Assembly (NCBI GenBank): GCA_023268715.1
Contig: JALRLV010000004.1
Span: forward strand, 34,162 to 90,494
Reading direction: 5' to 3'
From: Candidatus Thalassarchaeaceae archaeon
GTDB lineage: Archaea; Thermoplasmatota; Poseidoniia; Poseidoniales; Thalassarchaeaceae
Length of the DNA: 56,333 bases
Below the pieces are notes generated by a model. The model saw only the letters and a list, made by a program, of their open reading frames with translations, was not told the DNA's origin and searched no databases. The stretch's first letter is position 1. The number at the start of each line of letters is the position of its first letter. Below, piece by piece: positions 34,354 to 42,608 of this stretch. The translations under genes were made by a program, and so were the position numbers.

Positions 34354-37300
34354 TCAATTTCGAAGAATGTGACTGTTCAACTGCTGAGCAGTTGAAATCG
34401 CATCGAATCCGAAGTTGTCATGTAAGGCTCTTGAAATTAGAGTAAAGTCAGAATCTCTTGTGGCAACCAATACACAGCCAACGTCAGGAATCGTCGATGA
34501 AGCGTAAACAGTTGAATCTCGCATTATGTCTAGGTCACCAGACTCTGGGAAGATTTCCAAATCATCGATTATACTTCTTGGCGGTGGATCATCTCTAGCC
34601 AATTGCTTGGCTTCCGTAACTCTCTCAAAAATCTCCGAATGACGAACTAGGAAAGAGTCTAGGTCAACCTCTCGCTTCGCATCCACATCAACCTCGTTTC
34701 TGAATTTACCAAACGTTCGCAGAATATACTCGACCCTTTCTTGCAGAAGTTTGGAAGTAACCGTCGACTTCCAAGCCTTTTTGTCAATATACACGTCTCT
34801 GAAGAGAGCGCGTGCAATTTTCGGAGATCTTGTTCGATTGAGGAACTCAGCTTCGGCAGACATCGGTATACACAAATGAACTCGACCCTCTTCGCTACGC
34901 CTCTTTAGCATCCAGACAAAGGCTCTCTCTACAGTCCAATCGAAAGTTCCGTAATTATCTTGAGAAATTTGCCCCAACAAATCATCCTTCAGGGCATCGA
35001 TTAGAATATTGGTATCGACCAAAACCAATGGTCTTAGGGAAAGATGACTCAAAGACCGACGTTGTCGAACTGGAATATTCTTACTGTACCTGCGGAATAA
35101 TGCCTTTTGTGACCGAACCAAGGTCTGAATCTGCCGCAAATCAAAGTTCTCCGATTGAATCGCAGTTTCGAACATTCGAAGCCCTCGAATCGGTGAGATA
35201 TCAGCCACCTCTTCTGCGATTAACGTAATCTCAAGGACGTCCTTTCTCTCATTCAACTCCATCAGGAATCGGCCTTCAAGTTCGCTTCTTCTGCCTGGTT
35301 CCTTGCGGCGCATCATCATCTGCGCCGCTAGAACACGGCCACGGAAGGGATCCTCTGGCAATCGGTGTTCAGACGCGTATCGAAGAGCCCTATCGAGCAC
35401 TTCCAATCTGCGCTTCACAACATCTCTGTCTTCACTGCCTTCACTAGGCTCTCTTTGTGAGACATATTCCATTATTCTCTGGGTAGCAATTTCATTACGT
35501 CCAGCGACAGCGTCAGCACAGACTCTTAGGTATAGTTGGAATCTAGAGGTTACAGATGCGAGCAACTCTGGGTGTTTGTCAATCAAATCAATTGCTTCTT
35601 TCCAACCACCCGCAAGGGCGAATTCAATCAATGATTTTCGAAGTAGCAGAGACGATTGTTCGAAATCATCTCTAATTCTCATCGCTGCATCTCGGTATGA
35701 TCTAGCAGCATTGATTCGATCTCCCTTCGCCACTGCAATTGTTGCTCTGACGATTTGGTGATTTGAGGACCCATTGTCATGCTGTCTATACCACATTTCC
35801 AAATCAGGAATCGCTGCATTGTGCTCCAATACTAGGTCTGTGGCAAATCTGATTGTGCGTAGTTGAACTCCTTTGGTTGAACATAATGATCCAAGCGCAG
35901 AAAGGGCCGAAACAGATCTTTCTTCCACTCCGCTTTGTAGATCCATTGTTGCTCTATTCAATCTTAGAGCACTGATTAGGACACTGAATAGGCTTCTTTC
36001 AAGGAAGGTCAAACCAGCATCCTCAACCGATTGTTCCAATCGTTCGATTCGATTTTCCTCAACCAATCCGTCGCCGTCTGCTCGAAGTGCAGCCCTAACT
36101 TGGTTGAGAGCCTCAAGCCCCTTCGAATCCAATTTTTCGTGAACGGCATTCATCGAAGATGGGTTTCCGCTCAATAGTGCAATCAATGAAGAAGAGGCCT
36201 CAGTCATAACCCCATCATTTTCAGTTTCTGCAAGTCCGAGGATTGCTCTCTTCCTCATCGCTACCAGTTCTTGCATAATTGAAATTCCTTGCTCTGCGCT
36301 AATAAGATGCCAAACCAATAATGCACGATGAGGAAATTTAGATACTAAATCAGGATGATTTAGGAATTCACCACTAAGCCCTTCGACATCTGCTGATAGG
36401 GTGTAAATATCGAGCACTTCTTCCTCGATACCTAGGTCCTTTGTTGACAGCCTTTTCGCGGCTATCTTCCTAATCTTTAGAGGGGCGGAGGAATTTCGCA
36501 TTACACTGAGAGTCAAATCATCTGATGACTTTGCAAGCCCCCTCAATATGGAATCCTCAATGATAGAATCTCCAGTTTCAGAAATCAGGTTAATTGCAAC
36601 ATTCATTTCCTCTTCATTATTGATTTCCAAACCCCTGAGGATGGCAACAGTCTCCGATCCTCTATTTGCCGATGAAAGGGCAGCGATTATCGCCCAACGA
36701 AGAGTATCCGAAGGTGTGAGTTTAGCATTTTGGAGAATATCCATGCCTTTCAGTAAAGTGTCAGCATCGGTGGTATTTCCTGTCTGAAAATTCTTCCAAG
36801 CCTCAATTTGAATCGCCTCGGAGAGCCTATCTTCTCCATCTTGAGAAATGGCTTGCTGCCAATTTTCAGTTGAACCCGCCCTTAACGATAGGAGAGTAGA
36901 TTGTGCTTCAACCATGCCTTGCAAGTTTTCTGAATCGACCCCTTCAAAAATCGACGTTGATTGCTCAGTGTTGCCAGCTGCCAATATCATCGCCTCTAGC
37001 AGTGAATAATCTCCTGTCATATCTTTCAAAGAGGGATTCATCCATGCCTTCCATTTCTGCGGGCGTGGTTTTCCAGAGCGTAGGTCACGCGTGATTTTCT
37101 GAAGGGCTGATGCTTGATGGATATCCAATTGTAGAGTGCAAGAATCCAGCCAATCAAGTAAAGCTGAGGAATCTTGTGGATCGAAATCGGCTCGACTTAA
37201 CCAATCCCCAGCATCGATATTTTGTTCGTTTTCAGAAATCGGAAATCTACCTAGTTCTGCAAGCAAAGGGGCTTCCCTAGCCATACGTTCCCAAACAGGA

Positions 37301-37713
37301 TGAACACCAGTTTCACACTCTTTTCTAAGGGATTGAAAACTTTCATCCCATTTCTCATTCCAAGAAGACCCCATCTTGTGTTTCTGGGCAATCAACACGG
37401 CCAATCTGTACGCCGCGGGTTCCTTCGAACGAATTGCTGATTGGGGCAATTCCAAGCGGTCTTGTAATCCTGATTGCCCCCCTCTTCCTCCTCTTCTGCC
37501 AATACGCCGATTCGGTCTAGCAGATTTCCCGGTTGAAGAATTAAGATCGATGGATTCTGGTGCCGCTTGATTTACTGCTAGGAAGGCCAAAGCCTTCCAT
37601 TCTTTATTGAGTAAATTCCATGCCTTTGGGCGTTGAATTTCCGATTTTCTCCTCCCTGAATCGTCGCCTGCTCTCTGCAGTTGTTCGACGCAATCGAGAA
37701 GATAATCCTCCAA
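34354..37713 (-). CDS. Giant helical protein with C-terminal PIN nuclease domain
   Basis: A 1119-residue protein. The first 850 residues are nearly all helical with repeated helix pairs (HEAT or TPR-like), containing a basic Gly/Arg segment (NRRIGRRGGRGG, about residues 70-82). The last 225 residues form a PIN domain: the strand RPLVLVDTNILIDAL carries D900, and acidic residues follow at E954/E956 (SAEAEFLN) and D1087/D1089 (ATRDSDFTLIS), the usual metal-binding set of RNases. Such a fusion suggests an RNA-processing nuclease on a protein scaffold. No toxin-antitoxin partner is adjacent. I do not know a described family with this arrangement. Confidence 0.75.
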   Translation of the reverse strand: MEDYLLDCVEQLQRAGDDSGRRKSEIQRPKAWNLLNKEWKALAFLAVNQAAPESIDLNSSTGKSARPNRRIGRRGGRGGQSGLQDRLELPQSAIRSKEPAAYRLAVLIAQKHKMGSSWNEKWDESFQSLRKECETGVHPVWERMAREAPLLAELGRFPISENEQNIDAGDWLSRADFDPQDSSALLDWLDSCTLQLDIHQASALQKITRDLRSGKPRPQKWKAWMNPSLKDMTGDYSLLEAMILAAGNTEQSTSIFEGVDSENLQGMVEAQSTLLSLRAGSTENWQQAISQDGEDRLSEAIQIEAWKNFQTGNTTDADTLLKGMDILQNAKLTPSDTLRWAIIAALSSANRGSETVAILRGLEINNEEEMNVAINLISETGDSIIEDSILRGLAKSSDDLTLSVMRNSSAPLKIRKIAAKRLSTKDLGIEEEVLDIYTLSADVEGLSGEFLNHPDLVSKFPHRALLVWHLISAEQGISIMQELVAMRKRAILGLAETENDGVMTEASSSLIALLSGNPSSMNAVHEKLDSKGLEALNQVRAALRADGDGLVEENRIERLEQSVEDAGLTFLERSLFSVLISALRLNRATMDLQSGVEERSVSALSALGSLCSTKGVQLRTIRFATDLVLEHNAAIPDLEMWYRQHDNGSSNHQIVRATIAVAKGDRINAARSYRDAAMRIRDDFEQSSLLLRKSLIEFALAGGWKEAIDLIDKHPELLASVTSRFQLYLRVCADAVAGRNEIATQRIMEYVSQREPSEGSEDRDVVKRRLEVLDRALRYASEHRLPEDPFRGRVLAAQMMMRRKEPGRRSELEGRFLMELNERKDVLEITLIAEEVADISPIRGLRMFETAIQSENFDLRQIQTLVRSQKALFRRYSKNIPVRQRRSLSHLSLRPLVLVDTNILIDALKDDLLGQISQDNYGTFDWTVERAFVWMLKRRSEEGRVHLCIPMSAEAEFLNRTRSPKIARALFRDVYIDKKAWKSTVTSKLLQERVEYILRTFGKFRNEVDVDAKREVDLDSFLVRHSEIFERVTEAKQLARDDPPPRSIIDDLEIFPESGDLDIMRDSTVYASSTIPDVGCVLVATRDSDFTLISRALHDNFGFDAISTAQQLNSHILRN

Positions 37714-37769
37714 ATTGAATCACTCCGGTAGGCACATCGCCCCACCCCTGCCTACATCAACACATCGCC

Positions 37770-38300
37770 TTGCTATGCAAGGCGCGAGAAGGAGAACTCA
37801 AGACCTCTAAACGGTGGCGTAGACTCGTGGAAATCACCCAAGTGCTCATCCTCTTGCTGCATCCAATCGCGGCATTGGTTGTCATTCGAGAGTTTGCAAG
37901 GCAACGAAATTGGCGAAAGTTGAGCACCACGCTAAAGGGCTCTGATAGGGCTGAAAAGCTCGAAAATCACGAGAGTCAAGGTGAACGATTGTTTCGCTGG
38001 GTGCTGTTTGTTGTTGCTTTGGCATTCGCCGCCAAAATAACCTCATCTTTACTCTCGGGAGAAGATTTCGCACTCGACTTACTAATGCCAGGACATTTCC
38101 ATGGTTGGGCTGGATTACTTGGAATAGCGCTGATGACCTATCTTTGGCGTTTGGGTAGAAAGACAAGCGCCGAAAAAAAGGATGGGAAATCATTTGCAAA
38201 ATCCAAGCAATTACACGGCAAGCTTAGCGATATTATGAGCGGATTAATTGTCATTCATGCATTTCTTGGTTTCCTATATCTGTTACAATTAATCGGCTAA
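37770..38300 (+). CDS. DUF4079/cytochrome b561-like four-helix membrane protein
   Basis: A 176-residue protein with hydrophobic helices at about residues 22-43, 75-93, 107-125 and 155-174. Histidines recur in or near the helix ends: LLHPIAALV, GHFHGWAGL, KQLHGKLSD and VIHAFLGFLY, a layout like haem-binding b561 or DUF4079 proteins. A redox function is therefore possible but not shown. The only in-frame start near the gap is TTG (37770); a GTG at 37827 is an alternative. The stop overlaps the convergent DHH gene by four bases. Confidence 0.55.
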   Translation: MLCKAREGELKTSKRWRRLVEITQVLILLLHPIAALVVIREFARQRNWRKLSTTLKGSDRAEKLENHESQGERLFRWVLFVVALAFAAKITSSLLSGEDFALDLLMPGHFHGWAGLLGIALMTYLWRLGRKTSAEKKDGKSFAKSKQLHGKLSDIMSGLIVIHAFLGFLYLLQLIG

Positions 38301-39310
38301 CGTTCAGCCCACATTTTCAACCATTCTCGAATATTTTCATCGATATCTCCTTTCGCAACTTTCCTCTCAGCCCTTTGACCATTTTCTAGCGGTTGAATCC
38401 TACAACCACAGGCATTGGCATGGCCTCCTCCATCTGGGTCAAATCTTGTTGCTAACTGAGTTAAATCGAAAATTCCACCTTCGGTATGGATGAATGAGTT
38501 AGTGTAAAATGAAGCTGAGACAGGATAGGAATCTTCCTCTCCGAACCCAGCACCAACATCTCCATGAATAACCATACAAGCATCGCAGTCCTCTCCAGCC
38601 AAGGCGGTAACACGATAACCATTAGAACGCACCCCCATGTCTTCTAATCGGACTACAGCGAGCCTGTCGATAACTTCTAATCGCTCTGCAATAATTGAAT
38701 TGGCACGAGTTAGATAGTCTCGTTTTTCATCAATAACAGAAGAAATATTTTCTGAAGATAGAATTTCTTCTACAGAATTTCCGCGACTCAAAGCCTCTAG
38801 GATTTCAAGTGAGATTACATCATTTCCTCCGATGATTCTTCCTAGCCAAACTACTGGGTGCTCTGAGAGAAACTCCTCTTTGCTAACAGAGCCACCATCC
38901 AGCTTGTCGACCCATTCCATAAGGTCGGTCAAATCCGAAACATCGACAACTTCACCAACCAAATCAAAGGCGATTCTTGCCGCTGAGGGGGTAGGCTTCC
39001 AAACAACCACCATCTCAGAATTATCTTCATCATCAATTGGTGCATTGGATTGGTGGTGATCAATACTCAATCCACATTGAGAATGCCTAGGCAAATCACA
39101 AACCGCAGTGTTCCTATCGATTACATCATCCAACATTCCGGCACGAAGAGCACCGGGGTGACCGAACACAACTTCAGCCTCCTTCCACCATCTTCTCAGA
39201 ATGGCACCAGTTACTACTCCATCAAGGTCAGAATCCGTCACAATTCGACGGATATCAAGCGACAGGGCAGGGTGAGTCATCAATAGACTCCGCCACAACT
39301 TACGTATCAT
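38297..39310 (-). CDS. DHH family phosphoesterase
   Basis: The DHH module shows in VTDSDLDGVVTGAIL and LSIDHHQSN, and the DHHA1 C-terminal module in DPDGGGHANACGCRI. Enzymes of this kind (NrnA, Pap or RecJ-like) hydrolyse short oligonucleotides, pAp or cyclic dinucleotides with manganese. The open frame runs on to 39622, but that N-terminal 100 residues overlaps the divergent Nudix gene; ATG 39310 (MIRKLWRSLL) gives a 337-residue protein of normal size. An ATG at 39280 is another choice. The true substrate is unresolved. Confidence 0.85.
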   Translation of the reverse strand: MIRKLWRSLLMTHPALSLDIRRIVTDSDLDGVVTGAILRRWWKEAEVVFGHPGALRAGMLDDVIDRNTAVCDLPRHSQCGLSIDHHQSNAPIDDEDNSEMVVVWKPTPSAARIAFDLVGEVVDVSDLTDLMEWVDKLDGGSVSKEEFLSEHPVVWLGRIIGGNDVISLEILEALSRGNSVEEILSSENISSVIDEKRDYLTRANSIIAERLEVIDRLAVVRLEDMGVRSNGYRVTALAGEDCDACMVIHGDVGAGFGEEDSYPVSASFYTNSFIHTEGGIFDLTQLATRFDPDGGGHANACGCRIQPLENGQRAERKVAKGDIDENIREWLKMWAER

Positions 39311-39391
39311 TTGTTTGGGTGGATTGTTTTCTCCTACAGGGCGAATTTGTTTACAGGATAACCTGACGAAATTAGGACAATCGAGAAATGC

Positions 39392-39817
39392 ATGATGCCT
39401 ATCCCAGCCTCTATGGAGACGTCCTGCGGATTCGTCTTGGTCAATTTCGACAGTATTCTTCTGTTGCAATATCCGCAAGGGCATTGGTCGTACCCCAAGG
39501 GCCATGTCGAGGGCGATGAGGATCATTACCAAACCGCTCGCAGAGAGTTGGAAGAAGAAACCGGAATCAACGAAGTAGAGATTGATTCGGGATGGAGTCA
39601 CAGAACGGAATATTCCTTCCAAAGCAAAGGACGACCGATCGATAAGCAGGTATTTTGGTACATTGCTTCAACCGATCAACTTGAGGTTAAATTATCCCAT
39701 GAACATACTAACTATCTCTGGCTTAGTTTAGATGAAGCAGAGGAACAACTCACTTTCGAGCAGGAAAAGGAAGTATTACGCTCAGCGAGAGAACACATGC
39801 AGAAGACGGTAAGGTAA
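39392..39817 (+). CDS. Nudix hydrolase, Ap4A hydrolase-like
   Basis: The Nudix box is perfect: GHVEGDEDHYQTARRELEEE followed by TGI, i.e. G-x5-E-x7-REUxEExGU. The preceding LLLQYPQGHWSYPKGH segment and KGRPIDKQVFWYIA match small diadenosine-tetraphosphate hydrolases (about 140 residues). It would cleave nucleoside diphosphates linked to X, producing AMP or a sugar phosphate. An ATG at 39413 (METSCGF) is an alternative start. It is divergent from the DHH gene and convergent with the cobalamin adenosyltransferase, ending five bases from it. Confidence 0.9.
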   Translation: MMPIPASMETSCGFVLVNFDSILLLQYPQGHWSYPKGHVEGDEDHYQTARRELEEETGINEVEIDSGWSHRTEYSFQSKGRPIDKQVFWYIASTDQLEVKLSHEHTNYLWLSLDEAEEQLTFEQEKEVLRSAREHMQKTVR

Positions 39818-39822
39818 TCTAA

Positions 39823-40413
39823 TCACTCTTCACGCTTACCTAACGGGGTCCACAATGTTTCTTCTTCCCCTGTTTTTGCAGTAATCCAACGACCGAGTAC
39901 AAAACAGTGGTCTGAGAGCCTATTCAGATAGCTAATTACCTCGGGCCTCACTTCTTCACGGAGGGCACAGGCTTCTCTTTCTGCTCTTCGAACAATGGTG
40001 CGAGCCATGTGTAAATTTGCTACCGCTGGACTTCCAGTTGGTAGTATGAATGAAGACAGAGGTTCCAAATCTTCCAACATAGAATCCATCTCTGCAACTA
40101 ATCGTTCTCCCGACTCTGCTCCAATAATCGACATCTGTTCAGGAACGCCGCCGGGAGGACAGGCACATTCGGCTCCAACATCGAACAATTCCTGTTGAAT
40201 TGTCCCGAGCAACTTGTCTGCATAATCACAAACCTCGATAGTAATAGATGCTCTAGCAAGCTCCATTCTAACTATACCAATAGCCGAATTCGCCTCATCG
40301 ATGGTGCCGTAAATCGTAACCCTTGGATGCTCCTTCCCAACACGAGTACCGTCGACAAGAGAGGTTTCCCCCCCATCTCCCCCGCCGGTGTGAACCTTAG
40401 TTATCCGAACCAT
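39823..40413 (-). CDS. ATP:cob(I)alamin adenosyltransferase, PduO type
   Basis: Transfers the adenosyl group of ATP to cob(I)alamin, making the cofactor needed by class II ribonucleotide reductase. Signatures are VHTGGGDGGETSLVDGTRV (ATP site), RVTIYGTIDEANSAIG and the C-terminal FILPTGSPAVANLHMARTIV and RRAEREA (the PduO arginine motif). The ATG at 40413 (MVRITKVHT) is preferred over a GTG at 40422. Length (196 residues) is typical. It supports nrdJ at 28.1-31.8 kb in this window. Confidence 0.93.
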   Translation of the reverse strand: MVRITKVHTGGGDGGETSLVDGTRVGKEHPRVTIYGTIDEANSAIGIVRMELARASITIEVCDYADKLLGTIQQELFDVGAECACPPGGVPEQMSIIGAESGERLVAEMDSMLEDLEPLSSFILPTGSPAVANLHMARTIVRRAEREACALREEVRPEVISYLNRLSDHCFVLGRWITAKTGEEETLWTPLGKREE

Positions 40414-40462
40414 CTTATTCACTTCCGAGTAGGTTCATCGCTTTGAATCGTGCTAGAGTCAT

Positions 40463-41197
40463 TCACTCTTCTTCGGTCCCTCTAGAAACCTTCAATTTTC
40501 TTAATTCAGCCTCAATTGTTTGAATCCAATTTTTGTCAACTGCATCCCATCCACCGATAGCTTGTAGTTCCTGTATATGCTCCTTTTCGGCGGCTTCATC
40601 CCCTAGGTGTTTGTGGATTAACGCAAGAGCTGCATGGCTCATTGCATTGAGCCATTGATCATCCATGTCCCAAGATCTTTCAAAATGTGAAATCGCACCT
40701 CTAGGGCCTTGTAATAGCCCTCTACTTACTTGTCTGAGGCCGGATTTTGACCAGGTAATTCCTTGAACGCCCACAACTAGACCTCTGAACGCAAGATAAA
40801 TTTCTAGCATAACCACAATCGAGGCTGTAACAAATGAAATTAAGTGGTAAGTCGAATTCATTTCGTTCCAGGAATCGGCCATCAAACTAACAGTTCCTAC
40901 ACAGAGCAGAACACCTCCAAAGGGTGCTACTAACACATCTTGCTGCGTCACCACCATGTGCCTAACTCCATACATAACGGCAAGACCACCAAAAATTGCT
41001 GCGGTAACTGTTGGCGCTAATATCGCAGTATCTCTTGGAGCATTTCTGCTAATCAGAAAGACCAACCCTAATGCTATACTGGCCCACCCAAATTTATTTC
41101 CAAATTCAGGGAAAGGTTGTAGGCGAGCATAATACAACGATATTGCTCCAAGAGCGAAAAATAGTACAATCCAATAATCTAACTCCGAAGTGCTCAT
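40463..41197 (-). CDS. Membrane protein with five spans and TPR-like end
   Basis: Hydrophobic helices lie at about residues 8-23, 37-50, 58-77, 88-107 and 115-137. The C-terminal 80 residues are soluble and contain helix pairs (NAMSHAALALIHKHLGDEA, EKEHIQEL) that resemble one or two TPR units. I do not recognise the family. It overlaps the preceding gene by four bases (ATGA at 41194-41197) and GAGGTG lies before its start, so translation of the two is coupled. Confidence 0.65.
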   Translation of the reverse strand: MSTSELDYWIVLFFALGAISLYYARLQPFPEFGNKFGWASIALGLVFLISRNAPRDTAILAPTVTAAIFGGLAVMYGVRHMVVTQQDVLVAPFGGVLLCVGTVSLMADSWNEMNSTYHLISFVTASIVVMLEIYLAFRGLVVGVQGITWSKSGLRQVSRGLLQGPRGAISHFERSWDMDDQWLNAMSHAALALIHKHLGDEAAEKEHIQELQAIGGWDAVDKNWIQTIEAELRKLKVSRGTEEE

Positions 41198-41523
41198 TCT
41201 AATTCACCTCGAGGCTCGTCGCGCCATCCAGGCTTCCAAAAGTCATCATCATCAAGCCACTTTAGCCATTCGTCATCTAAGGCCCGTAAAAGACGTAGTG
41301 CGCGCCTATCCAAGCCATCAAGAAGTGAGTCATCCACTTCCCCTTCTGAGTGTGCATCGGTCCACTCGATTTGCATCTGTCTAACCAATCTTCTACCTTC
41401 TTCTGGGTTATCGAAATTTCTTTCGCAGGACTCTCTTAGGTCCTGTAGCCAAATTCTTGTTCCACGAATATGTAGGTCATCTTGCAAGGGCTTTTCCTTG
41501 CGTTTGAATGGCCACCAACTCAT
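41194..41523 (-). CDS. Small charged protein with acidic Trp tail
   Basis: A 109-residue protein from ATG 41523 (MSWWPFKRKEKPLQ); the frame extends to a TTG at 41532. It has a basic aromatic beginning, two helices (TRIWLQDLRESCERNF, RRLVRQMQIEW) and an acidic C-terminus with WLDDDDFWKPGWRDE. The C-terminal tail resembles those of several unrelated proteins in the window. It is first in a two-gene unit, overlapping the next gene's start by four bases. Function not recognised. Confidence 0.55.
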   Translation of the reverse strand: MSWWPFKRKEKPLQDDLHIRGTRIWLQDLRESCERNFDNPEEGRRLVRQMQIEWTDAHSEGEVDDSLLDGLDRRALRLLRALDDEWLKWLDDDDFWKPGWRDEPRGELE

Positions 41524-41602
41524 GTCTCTCAATCGACGGGCGCAAGCCGTTACCCTTGATGCTTACGAATTAATGAAAGATTGCCGATGCTCCCGTCGAA
41601 CC

Positions 41603-42037
41603 ATGGGCCGTATCGTCGTGCACCTACACGGCAGGGCAAAGGACGCCGCATTCAGCATGGCTATCTCAGATTACGCAAACCGACTTTCGGGAGAAGGCGT
41701 ATCGCTTTCTGAACATCGAAACCGTACAGACCCTGAGACCTACCTTTCCTCAATTGTATCCAAGGCTGGAGAGGACAACGTAATCGTGCTCGAGGAAAAA
41801 GGCGAGATTCTTGATTCGATGGGATATTCAGAGAAAATGAAACAATGGCGTCTTTCCAGCAATGATGTCCACCTAGTTGTTGGACCACCAGGTGGTTTTG
41901 GAGACTACAGCAAGGGAATGTCTTCCTTGTCTCTTGGATTGATTACACTACCTCACGAGTTGGCCGCAGTTGTTTTGTTAGAGCAATTATATCGAGCCTC
42001 TACAATCATCAAAGGATTGCCATATCATAGAGCATAA
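41603..42037 (+). CDS. rlmH: 23S rRNA pseudouridine methyltransferase RlmH-like (SPOUT)
   Basis: RlmH methylates N3 of pseudouridine 1915 in helix 69 of bacterial 23S rRNA. This protein has the SPOUT knot: a first strand GRIVVHLHGRAK, DVHLVVGPPGGFGDYSKGM (SAM loop) and a C-terminal LPHELAAVVLLEQLYRAS..PYHRA, which matches the RlmH C-terminal signature LEQxYRA..PYH closely. I chose ATG 41603 (MGRIVVHLHG) for a 144-residue protein, close to the bacterial 155; the open frame starts at 41498. In archaea RlmH-like proteins are less common, and the target could differ. Confidence 0.85.
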   Translation: MGRIVVHLHGRAKDAAFSMAISDYANRLSGEGVSLSEHRNRTDPETYLSSIVSKAGEDNVIVLEEKGEILDSMGYSEKMKQWRLSSNDVHLVVGPPGGFGDYSKGMSSLSLGLITLPHELAAVVLLEQLYRASTIIKGLPYHRA

Positions 42038-42048
42038 TTTTGCCTAAA

Positions 42049-42429
42049 TTAGTAGTTAGATTCTGTAGTAGCCAACTCAATGATTTTGTTTTGTTCATCC
42101 ACATGAACAATCCGCGGCTCATGATTTTCGATTTCACCTTCTTCTATGCCTTGGTAGGTTAACAAAATTACCAAGTCACCAGGGTTCACCAAATGAGCCG
42201 CAGCCCCATTTATGCAAATTTCTCCTGACCCCCGAGGCGCCTTTATTGCATAGGTTTCTAGGCGTGACCCATTGGTTATATCGAGCACTGCAATCTTTTC
42301 CCATTCGACAATTCCGGCGGCCTCCATAAGGTCCTCATCAATTGATATCGAGCCGACATAATCCAGGTCGGCTTGAGTAACTGTAGCTCTGTGGATTTTT
42401 GATCGCAATACCATTCTTATTGACGCCAT
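42049..42429 (-). CDS. panD: Aspartate 1-decarboxylase (pyruvoyl type)
   Basis: PanD makes beta-alanine for pantothenate and coenzyme A. The bacterial pyruvoyl family is clear: KIHRATVT, the self-cleavage Gly-Ser in [22 protein letters not shown] (active-site Arg and Tyr) and [14 protein letters not shown]. The ATG at 42429 gives [15 protein letters not shown], which lines up with the bacterial N-terminus, so the frame start at 42432 (TTG) is unlikely. Archaea usually use a pyridoxal enzyme (MfnA) for this step, so the gene looks acquired. A TATA-like TATATTAA lies about 28 bases upstream, suggesting a leaderless message. Confidence 0.93.
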   Translation of the reverse strand: MASIRMVLRSKIHRATVTQADLDYVGSISIDEDLMEAAGIVEWEKIAVLDITNGSRLETYAIKAPRGSGEICINGAAAHLVNPGDLVILLTYQGIEEGEIENHEPRIVHVDEQNKIIELATTESNY

Positions 42430-42456
42430 CAAAACAGTTCAGAGAATCTTGTTTTT

Positions 42457-42464
42457 TTAATATA
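42457..42464 (-). promoter_or_regulatory. TATA box of panD
   Basis: Minus-strand TATATTAA lies 28-35 bases before the panD ATG, in an AT-rich 170-base gap between divergent genes. The spacing predicts a transcript starting within about ten bases of the start codon. Confidence 0.5.
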
Positions 42465-42514
42465 TGTAGAAAATATACTTATGAAAAAATCAGCATTGAG
42501 AAACGAAACGAAGT

Positions 42515-42543
42515 ATGATACTCGAAGGCTTTCATGATACTCG
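42515..42543 (+). repeat. Two direct copies of ATGATACTCG before the giant gene
   Basis: ATGATACTCG occurs at 42515-42524 and again at 42534-42543, 19 bases apart start to start (close to two helical turns). The pair lies between a possible TATA element (AAATATAC, near 42470) and the giant-gene start at 42609, so it could bind a regulator. Ten bases twice by chance in so short a space is unlikely but not impossible. Confidence 0.4.
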
Positions 42544-42608
42544 CGTGTGCAAACAACGGGTTTTGTTGATAAGCAGGTCGATTTTGCAAGGGTACTTCGG
42601 TGGTCGGA

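Noticed and set aside
34349-34362. CGAAA-TCAA-TTTCG palindrome in a convergent junction
   Set aside because: Only five AT-rich pairs; too weak to call as a terminator.
34354-37713. PIN protein as a VapC toxin
   Set aside because: VapC toxins are about 130 residues with an adjacent antitoxin; this protein is 1119 residues and no antitoxin-like gene lies next to it.
39311-39622. N-terminal extension of the DHH protein
   Set aside because: It lies antisense to the Nudix gene, has no family similarity and would make the protein about 100 residues too long.
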